64,000 nucleotides of DNA from Egibacteraceae bacterium (GTDB taxonomy: Bacteria; Actinomycetota; Nitriliruptoria; Euzebyales; Egibacteraceae), in assembly GCA_030446745.1 (NCBI GenBank), contig JAUJMS010000001.1, positions 163,107-227,106 on the forward strand. Reading direction: 5' to 3'. Below, in pieces: positions 28,675 through 38,460 of the stretch (the stretch's first letter is position 1; each line of letters starts with the position of its first letter). Below the pieces are notes generated by a model. That model saw nothing but the letters and a program-made list of their open reading frames with translations, had not been told where the DNA came from and searched no databases. The translations under genes were made by a program, and so were the position numbers.

Positions 28675-29481
28675 TCAGTGCCGCTGGCAGCGCGGGCAGT
28701 ACGTCGTGCCGCGCCCCGCGAGCACCACCTTGCGCAGCGGTGTCGCGCAGCGCGGGCACGGCCGTCCTGCTTGCCCGTAGGCGACGAGAAAGTCGGCGTT
28801 GCGACCCGACGCCCCGTTGACCATCCGGTAGTCGCGAAACGTCGTGCCTTCGCGCTCGATCGCGGCGGCGAGCACCTCACGGATCGCCGCCCACAGCGCG
28901 TGCGCCCGTGCCGGACCGATGCGTCGGGCGTGGGGGTTGATCCGCGCACGCCACAGCGCCTCGTCGGCGTAGATGTTGCCGACGCCCGCGACGGGGCGCT
29001 GGCTGAGCAGCCACGGCTTGACCGGCGTGCGGCTGGCGGCCAGGGCAGCGGCGAAGCGGTCGGGGTCGAAGTCGTCGGACAGCGGCTCGGGCCCGAGCGC
29101 CGCGAGCGTCGCCAGGCCGCGGTAGTCGCCGGCGGCGACGACGGCCAGCGTGCCGAATCGTCGGACGTCGCGAAAGTCGAGGACGGCGTCGTCCAGGGTG
29201 AACGTCGCGCGGACGTAGGCGTCGGGGGTCCAGCCGTCCGGGTCGCCGCGGAACCGGAACACCCCGGTCATGCCGAGGTGCATGACGAGCTCGGCGCCGC
29301 CGTCGAGGTCGGCGAGCAGGTACTTGCCGCGCCGGCGCACAGCGCCGATCCGCCGGCCGGCCGCGGCCCCGACCCGAGAGAACCGTCGCTGCGGCTGCGC
29401 GGCGGCGGCGAGGATGCGCCGTCCGACCAGTCTGGGCACCAGCTGGCGCCGAACGCTCTCTACCTCGGGCAGCTCGGGCAC
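28675..29481 (-). CDS. mutM: Formamidopyrimidine-DNA glycosylase
   Basis: MPELPEVESVRRQL...RRRGKYLLADL...ELVMHLGMTGVF...GVGNIYADEALWRARI...C-terminal CPRC..YCPRCQRH zinc finger. Confidence 0.94.
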   Translation of the reverse strand: MPELPEVESVRRQLVPRLVGRRILAAAAQPQRRFSRVGAAAGRRIGAVRRRGKYLLADLDGGAELVMHLGMTGVFRFRGDPDGWTPDAYVRATFTLDDAVLDFRDVRRFGTLAVVAAGDYRGLATLAALGPEPLSDDFDPDRFAAALAASRTPVKPWLLSQRPVAGVGNIYADEALWRARINPHARRIGPARAHALWAAIREVLAAAIEREGTTFRDYRMVNGASGRNADFLVAYGQAGRPCPRCATPLRKVVLAGRGTTYCPRCQRH

Positions 29482-29622
29482 GCTGCCATTGTCGCCGCGA
29501 CCGCCTCACCGACGGTGAGCGAGGACCACTTTGTCGTACGCACAGTGAAGTCGCCGCCGCCTTCTGCCGAAGCATCAGGCATCCGCCGTTGAAGTTCCGC
29601 CTCGCCGTCGAGCAGGAATGCC

Positions 29623-30057
29623 ATGGCTGTTGTCCACGCTCTGCCGTCGTCCCCGCGACCTGCTGCGCGGCCGGCCGCGTCCCGGGGCGTCGACGCGGAC
29701 GCCACTGCGGCGTTCCTCCGCGCACAGGCGGCCTGGCTGCGACGCGGCCTCGTCCGCGCCGGTGACCCCGTCGCCGTTGCGCTCGTCCTCGCGGCCCACG
29801 ACCGCTCCCACGAGCGCTGGGTGCGCCTCGTCGCCACGGTGACGCGCGGTTGCGGCGCGGCCGCCGGCCAGCGCGTCGCCGCCCTGTACGGCTTCCACGG
29901 CCACGTCGCCGGCTCGCTGGAGCGCCGCGCCTGTGAGCTGCTCGATCCCCCCCTCGCCCGCGAGGTCCGCCGGATGATCGCCGAGCGCCTCGCTGACCTC
30001 ACCGAGGCGACGGTCGCCGCCGTCACCGACGCCGCAAGGGACGCCGAAGCCGGGTAG
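29623..30057 (+). CDS. Hypothetical helical protein
   Basis: 144-aa ORF immediately upstream of pruA, consistent spacing. Confidence 0.5.
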   Translation: MAVVHALPSSPRPAARPAASRGVDADATAAFLRAQAAWLRRGLVRAGDPVAVALVLAAHDRSHERWVRLVATVTRGCGAAAGQRVAALYGFHGHVAGSLERRACELLDPPLAREVRRMIAERLADLTEATVAAVTDAARDAEAG

Positions 30058-30102
30058 GGTGCGGGCCGGGCAGCACCGGCGCTGCGACGAAAGGCCCTCG
30101 CC

Positions 30103-31581
30103 ATGACCGGCGCGTTCCGCGTCCCCGTCCCGACCAACGAGCCGGTCCGCGGCTACGCCCCCGGCAGTCCCGAGCGCGACAGCCTGACCGAACGCCTCAC
30201 CACGATGGCCAAGGAGCGCGTGGAGGCGCCGATGGTGATCGCCGGCCGCCGGGTCAGCAGCGACACGACGTTCCCGGTGACGGCCCCCCACCGCCACGAC
30301 CACGTTCTCGCCGACGTCCACACCGCCGGACGCGACCACGTCGACCAGGCGATCGCCGCGGCCTTGGGCGCGCGGCGCGACTGGGCGGCCACACCGTGGC
30401 CGGAGCGTGCGGCGGTGTTCCTGCGAGCCGCCGAGCTGCTCGCTGGGCCGTGGCGCGACACGCTGAACGTCGCGACGATGCTCGGCCAGTCCAAGACCGT
30501 GTACCAGGCGGAGATCGACGCCGCCTGCGAGCTCATCGACTTCTGGCGCTACAACGTCGCCTTTGCCGAGCGCATCCACGCCGAGCAGCCGGAGTCGGCC
30601 CCCGGCATGTGGAACCGGATGGACCACCGCCCGCTCGAGGGGTTCGTCCTGGCGCTGTGCCCGTTCAACTTCACGTCCATCGCCGCGAACCTGCCGACCG
30701 CCCCGGCACTGATGGGCAACGTCGTCGTGTGGAAGCCGTCGGAGAAGCAGGCGTTCGCGGCGCACTACACGATGGAGCTGCTCGAGGCCGCCGGCCTGCC
30801 CGACGGCGTCGTGAACCTCGTCCACGGCGACGGGGCGCTGGTGGCCGACGCGGCGATGGACTCGCCGCACTTCGCCGGGCTGCACTTCACCGGTTCGACC
30901 ACGGTGTTCCGCGCGCTGTGGCGGCGCGCCGCCGAAGGCCTCGACCGCTACGACGGCTACCCGCGGCTGGTCGGCGAGACCGGCGGCAAGGACTTCGTCG
31001 TCGCGCATCCGTCCGCACGTGTCGAGCCGCTCGTCGTGGCGCTCGCCCGTGGGGCCTTCGAGTACCAGGGCCAGAAGTGTTCCGCCGCGTCGCGGGCGTA
31101 CATCCCCCGCTCGCTGTGGCCGCGCGTTCGCGACGACCTCGCCGACCTCGCCGCTAAGCTTCCGATGGGCGACGTCGCCGACCTCGCGAACTTCATGGGC
31201 GCGGTGATCGACGAACGGGCGTACCGCCGGCTGACCGACGCCGTCGCCCAGGCGCGCGACTCCGGCGCGCACGTGCTGGCCGGGGGCGGAGGCGACGACC
31301 GCGAGGGCTGGTTCGTCGAGCCGACCGTGCTCGTCACCGACGACCCGCGCTCGGACACGATGACCCGCGAGCTGTTCGGGCCGGTGCTCACGGTCTACGT
31401 CTACGACGACGCTCGCTGGGACGACACCCTGCGCCTGGTCGACGAGTCGGCGCCGTACGCGCTGACCGGCGCGATCTTCGCCGACGACCGCGCGGCCGTC
31501 GACCACGCCTACACCGCACTGCGCAACGCCGCCGGCAACTTCTACGTCAACGACAAGCCGACCGGCGCGGTCGTCGGGCAG
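30103..31581 (+). pseudogene. pruA: 1-pyrroline-5-carboxylate dehydrogenase, truncated C-terminus
   Basis: ...VLALCPFNFTSIAANLPTAPALMGNVVVWKPSEKQ...GETGGKDFVVAHPSA...FEYQGQKCSAASRAYIP...NFYVNDKPTGAVVGQ, then homology stops before the expected QPFGGARASGTNDK tail. Confidence 0.9.
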
Positions 31582-32317
31582 CGCTTCCGGCCGCCGCGTC
31601 GTCGTCGCCGGCGGCGACGGCAGTGTCCACGCCGCGGTCGCCGTCCTGTGGGAGCGCGGGCGCGAAGCCTTGCGCGCCGTGGAGCTCGGTCTCGTCCCGC
31701 TCGGCACGGGCAACGACCTCGCGACGGGGCTCGCCCTGCCCGACGACCCGGCCGCCGCCGCGCGGGTGTGCCGGACCGGGCGCGTGCGCGAGCTCGACCT
31801 CATCGTCAGCAACCACGGCGACGTCGTCGTCAACGCGAGCCACGCCGGACTCGGCGCCGCCGCCGCGGAGCGCTCCGAGGGCCTGAAAGAGCGTCTCGGC
31901 CCGCTCGCGTACCCGGTCGGCGCGCTCATCGCTGGGGTGCGCGAGGCGGCCTGGGACCTGCGGATCACCGTCGACGGTCACGTCGTGCACGACGGCTCCA
32001 CCCTCATGGTCGGTGTCGCCAACGCCCCGTCGATCGGCGGCGGGACGCGCCTGGTCCCGCCTGCGCTGCCCGACGACGGGCAGCTCGACGTCATCGTCGT
32101 CACGGCGATCGGGCCGGCCGCGCGCCTGGCGTTCGGCGCGGCGCTGCGCGACGCCGCGCACCTCGACCGCGACGACGTCGTCCACGTCCGCGGGCGCGAG
32201 GTCACCATCGCCGGCGAGCCGGTCAGCCACGACCTCGACGGCGAGGTCACCGAGCACCGCTCCAGCTGCACCTACACCGTCGTACCCGGCGCCTGGCGGA
32301 TGGTCGTGCCGGCCTGA
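31580..32317 (+). pseudogene. Diacylglycerol/lipid kinase, N-terminus missing
   Basis: SASGRRVVVAGGDGSVHAAVAVLWE...VELGLVPLGTGNDLATGLALP...VANAPSIGGGTRLVPPALPDDGQLDV; begins inside the family at the GGDG motif. Confidence 0.82.
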
Positions 32318-32324
32318 CCCCCGC

Positions 32325-33086
32325 TCAGCGCGGCGCCATCCGCAGCGCCCCGTCGAGGCGGATCACCTCACCGTTGAGCATCGGGTTGTCGACGACGTGA
32401 CGCACGAGCGCCGCGTACTCGGCCGGGCGGCCGAGGCGGCTGGGGTGCGGGATCTGCGCGCCGAGCGAGGTGCGCGCCTCTTCCGCCAGCCCCGCCAGCA
32501 TCGGCGTGTCGAACGTCCCCGGGGCGACCGTGACGACCCGGATCAGCTTGTCGGCGAGGTCGCGCGCCAGCGGCAGGGTCATGCCCACGACGCCGCCCTT
32601 GCTCGCCGCGTAGGCCGCCTGGCCGATCTGGCCGTCGAACGCGGCGATCGACGCGGTGTTGACGACGACGCCGCGCTCGCCGTCGACCGGCTCGGTCGCG
32701 GCCATCGCCGCCACCGCCAGCCGGATGACGTTGAACGTGCCGATCAGGTTCACCGCGACGACGGTCGCGAAGCGTTCGAGCGGCAGCGGCCCACCGCGCC
32801 CGAGGACCCGCCCTGGGGTCCCGACGCCGGCGCAGTTCACCACCACCGCGAGGTCGCCGAGCTCGCGCGCCGCGTCAACGGCGGCCGTCACGTCAGCCTC
32901 GCTGGTCACGTCGGTCGGCGCGAACCGCGCGCCGCCGCCAAGCTCCGCCGCGACCGCTTCGCCGTCGGAGGTCTTGAGGTCGCACACCACGACCGCGGCG
33001 CCCGCTGCGGCGAGCGCCTCCGCGGCGGCGCGCCCCAGTCCCGAGGCGCCGCCGGTGACCAGCGCGACCCTGCCGTCGATTCGCAT
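32325..33086 (-). CDS. SDR-family NAD(P)-dependent dehydrogenase (type 2 3-hydroxyacyl-CoA dehydrogenase-like)
   Basis: [37 protein letters not shown]...[13 protein letters not shown]...[39 protein letters not shown]. Confidence 0.9.
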   Translation of the reverse strand: MRIDGRVALVTGGASGLGRAAAEALAAAGAAVVVCDLKTSDGEAVAAELGGGARFAPTDVTSEADVTAAVDAARELGDLAVVVNCAGVGTPGRVLGRGGPLPLERFATVVAVNLIGTFNVIRLAVAAMAATEPVDGERGVVVNTASIAAFDGQIGQAAYAASKGGVVGMTLPLARDLADKLIRVVTVAPGTFDTPMLAGLAEEARTSLGAQIPHPSRLGRPAEYAALVRHVVDNPMLNGEVIRLDGALRMAPR

Positions 33087-33149
33087 TGCTGCCGCCTCTC
33101 GTCGCGGGCGTTGGAGCGCGGACACGCGAGAGGGGGGCGGCGCGGGGCG

Positions 33150-33830
33150 GGCCCCCCGCCCGACCCCGGGGGGGGGAGTTGCCGGGGGTAAAGCACCTAT
33201 ATATCCCCAACTCGCGGTGGCGCGCGGGCCCCGCAACCCTGACCCCCCGCCCGCACAACACCACCCCCCCCCAAGTTTTGGCGGCCCCCGCGATTTAGGC
33301 CCCCACCACCCCCCCCACCGGGTGCACCAGATAAGCCCCCCCCCACAGCATTCGCGCGCCGCGTTGGAGCGCGGACACGCAGAGGGGGGCCGGCGCGTGC
33401 GTCCCCCTCTCTGGTCACGTCGGTCGGCAGATCAGTTGCGGTGTACTCGAAGCGTAGAGCGCCGAGCAGGTCGGCGCGAACCGCGCGCCGCCCTCCGCGA
33501 CCGCTTCGCCGTCGGAGGTCGGCCACGACCGCGGCGCCCGCCGCGGCGAGCGCCTCCGCGGCGGCGCGCCTTTGTCCCGAGGCGCCGCCGGTGACCAGCG
33601 CGAAGCGATTGCCTGCCTCGTCGATGAAGGCGCCGCCTCTCGTGCCTCGTCGTCGCGGGCTTTGCCACGCGGACAGCGAGAGGGGCGTAGGCGCGTGCCG
33701 AGCCTGCTGCGCGTTGGATGCTCAGCGACCTCGTGTACTCGACAGAGCCGGTGGCGACATCGGTCCTCCTCTTTGAGGTCGCGAGCCCGAAGTCGCGGTC
33801 GCTACTCCTTGCCCCCGCTCGAGACGGCCC
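33150..33830. other. Scrambled/mosaic low-confidence sequence (homopolymer-rich, fragments of both flanks)
   Basis: C/G homopolymers at 33150-33350, then shredded copies of 32904-33127 and of 34799-35240 segments. Confidence 0.75.
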
Positions 33831-34804
33831 AACACGCGCCTGCCTGCCAGCGCCAGAAGCGCAGGGAGCAGCGTGACGGCGGCGGCGACAACGGCGGCGA
33901 CGACGAGCGCGGTCGCGAACCCCATCGTCATCAGATTGGGGAGGCCGCACAGCACGAGCCCGCACAGAGCGATGATGACCGTTCCGCCGGCGAAGACCAC
34001 CGACTGGCCCGCCGTCGCGTTGGCATGTGCCGCTGCAGTTCGTACGTCGAGACCGTCACGCAGTCCCTCGCCGTGGCGCGTGACGATGAACAGCGCGTAG
34101 TCGATGCCGACTCCGAGACCGATCATCGTCGCCAGTGTGGGGCTCACCGGGCTGATCGACGTGAAAGCTGCAAGAAGTGAGATCGCGGAGACGCCGACCG
34201 CGAGGCCGACCGCAGCGATGGCCAGCGGGAGACCAGCGGCGACGACGGAGCCGAAGGCCAGCAAGAGGATGAGCAAGGCGGAGACGATGCCGATCGCCTC
34301 GGCGACTCCGCCGGGCTTGTTGAGGTTCTCGGGCAACTGCCCGCCGTACTCGACTTGGAGCCCGGCCTCAGGCAGCGGGGCAGTCGCTGCGCGCAGGGCG
34401 TCCAGACCCTCGTCACCCTGGAACTCGGTGACCGGCACGTCGTACTGCACGGTGATGATCGCCGTGTGCCGGTCGCGGCTGACCCGCGGCGGCGCCACGA
34501 CGCTCACGTGGTCGAGTCGGCTGAGCTCCTGCATCGTCCCGTCGAACGACACCTCGTCGAGGGGCGTCGAGCGGGAGTGCACGACGACGCGTGCGCCAGT
34601 GCCGGACATGGCCGGGAACCGCTCGGTGAGCAAGTCGGTCGCGCGCTGCGTCGACGATCCCGGTATCCGGTAGTCGTCCTCGAGCGTCCCGCCCAGCGTC
34701 CCGGCGAGGCCCACGGCGGCGACGACGGCGACGGCCCAGCCCGCGATCACGCGCCAGGGGTGGCAAGCCGCCCAGGCCCCGAGGCGGTGCAATGCCCCCG
34801 ACAT
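33722..34804 (-). pseudogene. MMPL-family transporter, N-terminal half only
   Basis: MSGALHRLGAWAACHPWRVIAGWAVAVVAAVGLAGTLGGTLEDDYRIPGSSTQRATDLL...GLGVGIDYALFIVTRHGEGL...; ends at LGRLERGQG inside the mosaic region. Confidence 0.8.
33755..33783. repeat. 29-bp direct repeat, copy 1 (CGACATCGGTCCTCCTCTTTGAGGTCGCG)
   Basis: Identical to 34799-34827. Confidence 0.9.
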
Positions 34805-34827
34805 CGGTCCTCCTCTTTGAGGTCGCG
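34799..34827. repeat. 29-bp direct repeat, copy 2 (spans the MMPL start)
   Basis: Identical to 33755-33783. Confidence 0.9.
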
Positions 34828-34922
34828 CCTTGGCCTCACTTTGCTCCCGGCGGTACGGCGAGTGCCAGGGGTTCTCGCGGTGATCCTCGCCACATCGCCG
34901 GGCTGCCCCCGGACATGCACGA

Positions 34923-34950
34923 AGCCGGCGCCCCAACAGGGACGCCGGCT
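34923..34950 (-). terminator. Strong hairpin (AGCCGGCG...CGCCGGCT) downstream of the LVIVD-repeat gene
   Basis: 8-bp perfect arms plus CCC/GGG; no U-tract. Confidence 0.5.
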
Positions 34951-34974
34951 CCGGTCTCAGCTGCGAGTCGGGGG

Positions 34975-36828
34975 TTACGGCTTCTTCGCGAAGATGTAGA
35001 GCCCGTGGTCGCGGTCGCTGGCCGCGACGTACTCCTTGCCGTCAGCGCCGGTGAAGACGTCGACGCCCCAGAAGTTGTTGCCGCCCTCGTCGATGAAGGC
35101 GCCAACCTCGACCAGCTCGTCGTCCACGATCTTCGCCACCCGGAAGCCAGCGGCGTAGTACGAGAAGTAGGCGAGCCTGCTGCGGTCGTTGGAGGTCGCG
35201 ACCTCGTGGACCGACAGGTCCCCGAAGCCGGTGGCGAAGTCCTGGTCGTGCGCCTCAGGGACGGCGTACGTGTCGAGCTCGGCCATCTTGCCGGCCGAGT
35301 TGTCGAACAGGTGCACGTAGCCCCAGCCGTCGAAGTACGACGAGAAGGTCAGCGTGTCACCGGTCGTGCCTGGCGCGACGGGCAGTCGCGACGGGCCGGC
35401 GCCGGCGAGGCAGGCGTCGTTGTCGTAGGGCGTATCGAAGATCGCGAAGCCCTGGCCGCGCGGCGCCACGCCGAAGGTCGGGATGTCGCCCTGGACGCTC
35501 ATGCCGAGCGAGCCGTTGCAGCCGTCGGTCCCCGTCCGGTTGAAGATGAGGATGGCGGCGTAGCCACCGACGGCCTGGACGTTGGCGACCTTCTCCGTGA
35601 AGGTGCACAGCCCACGTTCGACGACCGCGATCTGCGAGCCGTCGCCGGCCCCCGCGCTCGGGTCGCCGTTGCAGCCGCGCCCGAAGAACACGCTCTCGCC
35701 GGTGATGGTCTGGCCGGGCTCGAGCTTCTTCGTGTCACTGCCCTGACCGGCGTTGATCTCCGTACCGTCGTCGACGTTGCGGGCCTCCAGCGCGAACGGC
35801 GAGAAGTCCTCGTCGGCGCCGATGACGTAGGCGTTGTTCTTGGTGAACTCGGCCTGGTGGCCGTTGCCCTCCGGCGGAACGGTCAGGCCGCTCTCCGCCG
35901 CCTCCGGGTCGGGGGTGTTGAAGTCGGTGTCGCCGAGGTAGACCGCGTCGCGCGGGTCGGTGACGTCGAGCTTGACGTAGCCGGCGTCCCAGTACGACAG
36001 CAGCATCTGGAAGCGACCACCGATCTCCTTGACGACCATGTCGTGGAGGAACACCTCGTCGAGACCCTGCTGCGTGATCTGCGGGAACGACTCGGCGAGG
36101 TTGTACTCGGCGATCAGCGCCGGCTTCTTCGGGTTGGTGATGTCGACGATGTCGACGTCGTCGGCCTCTTCGTTGTCCACCATCACCGCGTACGCGCGCC
36201 TGCCGGCGTCCCACGCGAACACGCTGTGGGTTTCGTGCGCGTCCTTCTTGCCCGTACCGGACACCACCTCGTCGCCGAAGCCCACGAACAGCGGCGTCGG
36301 GTGGGCCGGGTCGGTGACGTCGTAGGCGTTGATGCCGCCGAAGCCCGCCGTGTCGCGGCACTTCTCGTTGTTCGTCACGAGGATGTCGCCCTTGAACCGC
36401 GGCGTGGTGATGCGCACCGCCTGGACGCCCTCGCCCGGGTAGCTGCCTTCCTTGGCCTGGATGAAGGCGACCTCGTCGGGGTTGTCCACGTCGGAGATGT
36501 CGACGACGTGCACGCCGTTGTACTTGCAGGTCACGCCGCCCCAGGCGGCGACGAAGGCGGTGTCGCCGTCGGGAGAGACCCCGACGTCGGCGATCTTGCC
36601 TTCGCTGACGTTGCGCAGGGCCAACTTCGACACCACGTCGACGTTCTCGCGCTCGGGGTCGAGGTGGCCCTCGGTGCCACCGTGCTGCACGTGCTGGTCG
36701 TGGCCGTGCGTCGCCTTCGCGTTGTCGATCGCGCCGTCGTCGACGTCGTCGTGCGCGAACGCCGTGCCCGCCGCGAGCAACGAGAACGCGAGCGCCAAGG
36801 CGAGCAGGGGCCGGAGCCGTTGCGACAT
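34975..36828 (-). CDS. Secreted LVIVD-repeat protein with inserted PA-like domain
   Basis: Signal peptide MSQRLRPLLALALAFSLLAAGTAFA; repeated VHVVDISDVDNPDEV / VDIVDITNPKKPALIAEY; PA-like IAVVERGLCTFTEKVANVQAVGGYAAILIFN. Confidence 0.82.
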   Translation of the reverse strand: MSQRLRPLLALALAFSLLAAGTAFAHDDVDDGAIDNAKATHGHDQHVQHGGTEGHLDPERENVDVVSKLALRNVSEGKIADVGVSPDGDTAFVAAWGGVTCKYNGVHVVDISDVDNPDEVAFIQAKEGSYPGEGVQAVRITTPRFKGDILVTNNEKCRDTAGFGGINAYDVTDPAHPTPLFVGFGDEVVSGTGKKDAHETHSVFAWDAGRRAYAVMVDNEEADDVDIVDITNPKKPALIAEYNLAESFPQITQQGLDEVFLHDMVVKEIGGRFQMLLSYWDAGYVKLDVTDPRDAVYLGDTDFNTPDPEAAESGLTVPPEGNGHQAEFTKNNAYVIGADEDFSPFALEARNVDDGTEINAGQGSDTKKLEPGQTITGESVFFGRGCNGDPSAGAGDGSQIAVVERGLCTFTEKVANVQAVGGYAAILIFNRTGTDGCNGSLGMSVQGDIPTFGVAPRGQGFAIFDTPYDNDACLAGAGPSRLPVAPGTTGDTLTFSSYFDGWGYVHLFDNSAGKMAELDTYAVPEAHDQDFATGFGDLSVHEVATSNDRSRLAYFSYYAAGFRVAKIVDDELVEVGAFIDEGGNNFWGVDVFTGADGKEYVAASDRDHGLYIFAKKP

Positions 36829-37033
36829 GAAGTCTCCTCAAGTGGTCGGACCGGCCTGCCGAAACAGACCGCGGGACAGCAGGATGGCCGGGGCTCCGAT
36901 GGAGGTCGGAACGCCGGTACGTCTGGCAAGGGTACGCGATCACGCACCCGGCGGTAGGCCTTTCGTCTGATCCGGCGGGGTCCGCGCGCACGGCGCGTTG
37001 CAGCGCTGCCCGTCGGATGGGACAGTGAGGGCC

Positions 37034-38392
37034 ATGTCCACCGCCGCCCGCACTCATGGCTGGTCCCCCTCCTCGTGGGCGGCCTACCACGCCGCGCAGC
37101 AGCCCGAATGGCCCGACGACGGGGCGCTCGCCGCGGTGCTCGCCGACGTGGCGGCGATGCCGCCGCTGGTGTTCGCCGGCGAGGCCCGCGCGCTGCGCGA
37201 CCGGCTCGCGGCGGTGGCGGCGGGCGATGCCTTCCTGCTGCAGGGCGGCGACTGCGCCGAGACGTTCGCCGCCTTCGGCGCCGACGCGATCCGCGACAAG
37301 CTCAAGGTGCTGCTGCAGATGGCGGTCGTGCTGACCTACGGCGCCCAGCTGCCGGTCGTCAAGGTCGGGCGCATCGCCGGACAGTTCGCCAAACCGCGGT
37401 CGTCACCCGTCGAGGTCGTCGACGGCGTGGAGCTGCCGGCGTGGCGTGGCGACGCGGTCAACGGCGTTGACACCTCCGCGGCGTCGCGCCGCCCGGACCC
37501 CGCCCGCCTGCTGCGCGTCTACCACCAGTCGGCGGCGACCCTGAACCTGCTGCGGGCGTTCACGCGGGGCGGCTTTGCCGACCTCGAGAAGGTCCACGTG
37601 TGGAACCAGGAGTTCGTCGCCGCCTCGCCCGAAGGCCGGCGGTACGCGGCGCTCGGTGACGAGATCGCCCGCGCGCTGCGGTTCCTTGCCGCGTGCGGGG
37701 TCGACGTGCGCAACGACCCGACCTTTCACACCGTCGACTTCTGGACCTCCCACGAGGCGCTGCTGCTCGATTACGAGCAGGCGCTGACCCGGCAGGACTC
37801 GCTGACGGGGCGCTGGTACGACTGCAGCGCGCACATGCTCTGGATCGGTGAGCGCACCCGCGACCCCGATGGTGCCCACGTGCACTTCCTGTCGGGCGTC
37901 GACAACCCCGTCGGCGTGAAGCTCGGGCCGTCCGCGACGCCCGAGGCGGTCGCGGCGCTCGCGGCCCGGCTCAATCCGGACAACGCCCCTGGACGGCTGA
38001 CGCTGATCGCCCGCATGGGCGCCCCGTACGTCGAGGACGCGCTGCCACCGCTCGTGCGCGGCGTCCGCGACCGCGGCCTGTCGGTGGTGTGGTCGTGCGA
38101 CCCGATGCACGGCAACACCTTCGTCTCGGCGACGGGCTACAAGACCCGGCGGTTCACCGACGTGCTCGCCGAGCTTCGCGTCTTCTTCGGCGTGCACCGC
38201 GCCGAGGGCACCGTCCCGGGGGGCGTCCACATCGAGCTGACCGGCGAGGACGTCACCGAGTGCCTCGGCGGGGCGCAGGACATCGCCGACATGGACCTCG
38301 CGTACCGCTACGAGACCGCCTGCGACCCGCGGCTGAACAACGAGCAGGCGCTCGAGCTGGCCTTCGAGGTCGCCGCCATGCTCCGCACCTGA
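37034..38392 (+). CDS. aroG: Class II 3-deoxy-7-phosphoheptulonate synthase
   Basis: [56 protein letters not shown]...[20 protein letters not shown]...[12 protein letters not shown]. Confidence 0.95.
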   Translation: MSTAARTHGWSPSSWAAYHAAQQPEWPDDGALAAVLADVAAMPPLVFAGEARALRDRLAAVAAGDAFLLQGGDCAETFAAFGADAIRDKLKVLLQMAVVLTYGAQLPVVKVGRIAGQFAKPRSSPVEVVDGVELPAWRGDAVNGVDTSAASRRPDPARLLRVYHQSAATLNLLRAFTRGGFADLEKVHVWNQEFVAASPEGRRYAALGDEIARALRFLAACGVDVRNDPTFHTVDFWTSHEALLLDYEQALTRQDSLTGRWYDCSAHMLWIGERTRDPDGAHVHFLSGVDNPVGVKLGPSATPEAVAALAARLNPDNAPGRLTLIARMGAPYVEDALPPLVRGVRDRGLSVVWSCDPMHGNTFVSATGYKTRRFTDVLAELRVFFGVHRAEGTVPGGVHIELTGEDVTECLGGAQDIADMDLAYRYETACDPRLNNEQALELAFEVAAMLRT

Positions 38393-38460
38393 CCCCGGCC
38401 CTTGTCACCGGCTTTGCGCTTCCGGTGCCGTCGCTGACGCAGCCCGGGTGAGCGCTCCGG

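Noticed and set aside
29575-31968. 797-aa minus-strand ORF over pruA/dgk
   Set aside because: Shadow ORF; the plus strand carries the recognisable PruA and lipid-kinase families.
33150-33350. Homopolymer/short-period tract as a CRISPR-like or tandem-repeat array
   Set aside because: No regular repeat-spacer periodicity; consistent with poor consensus sequence.
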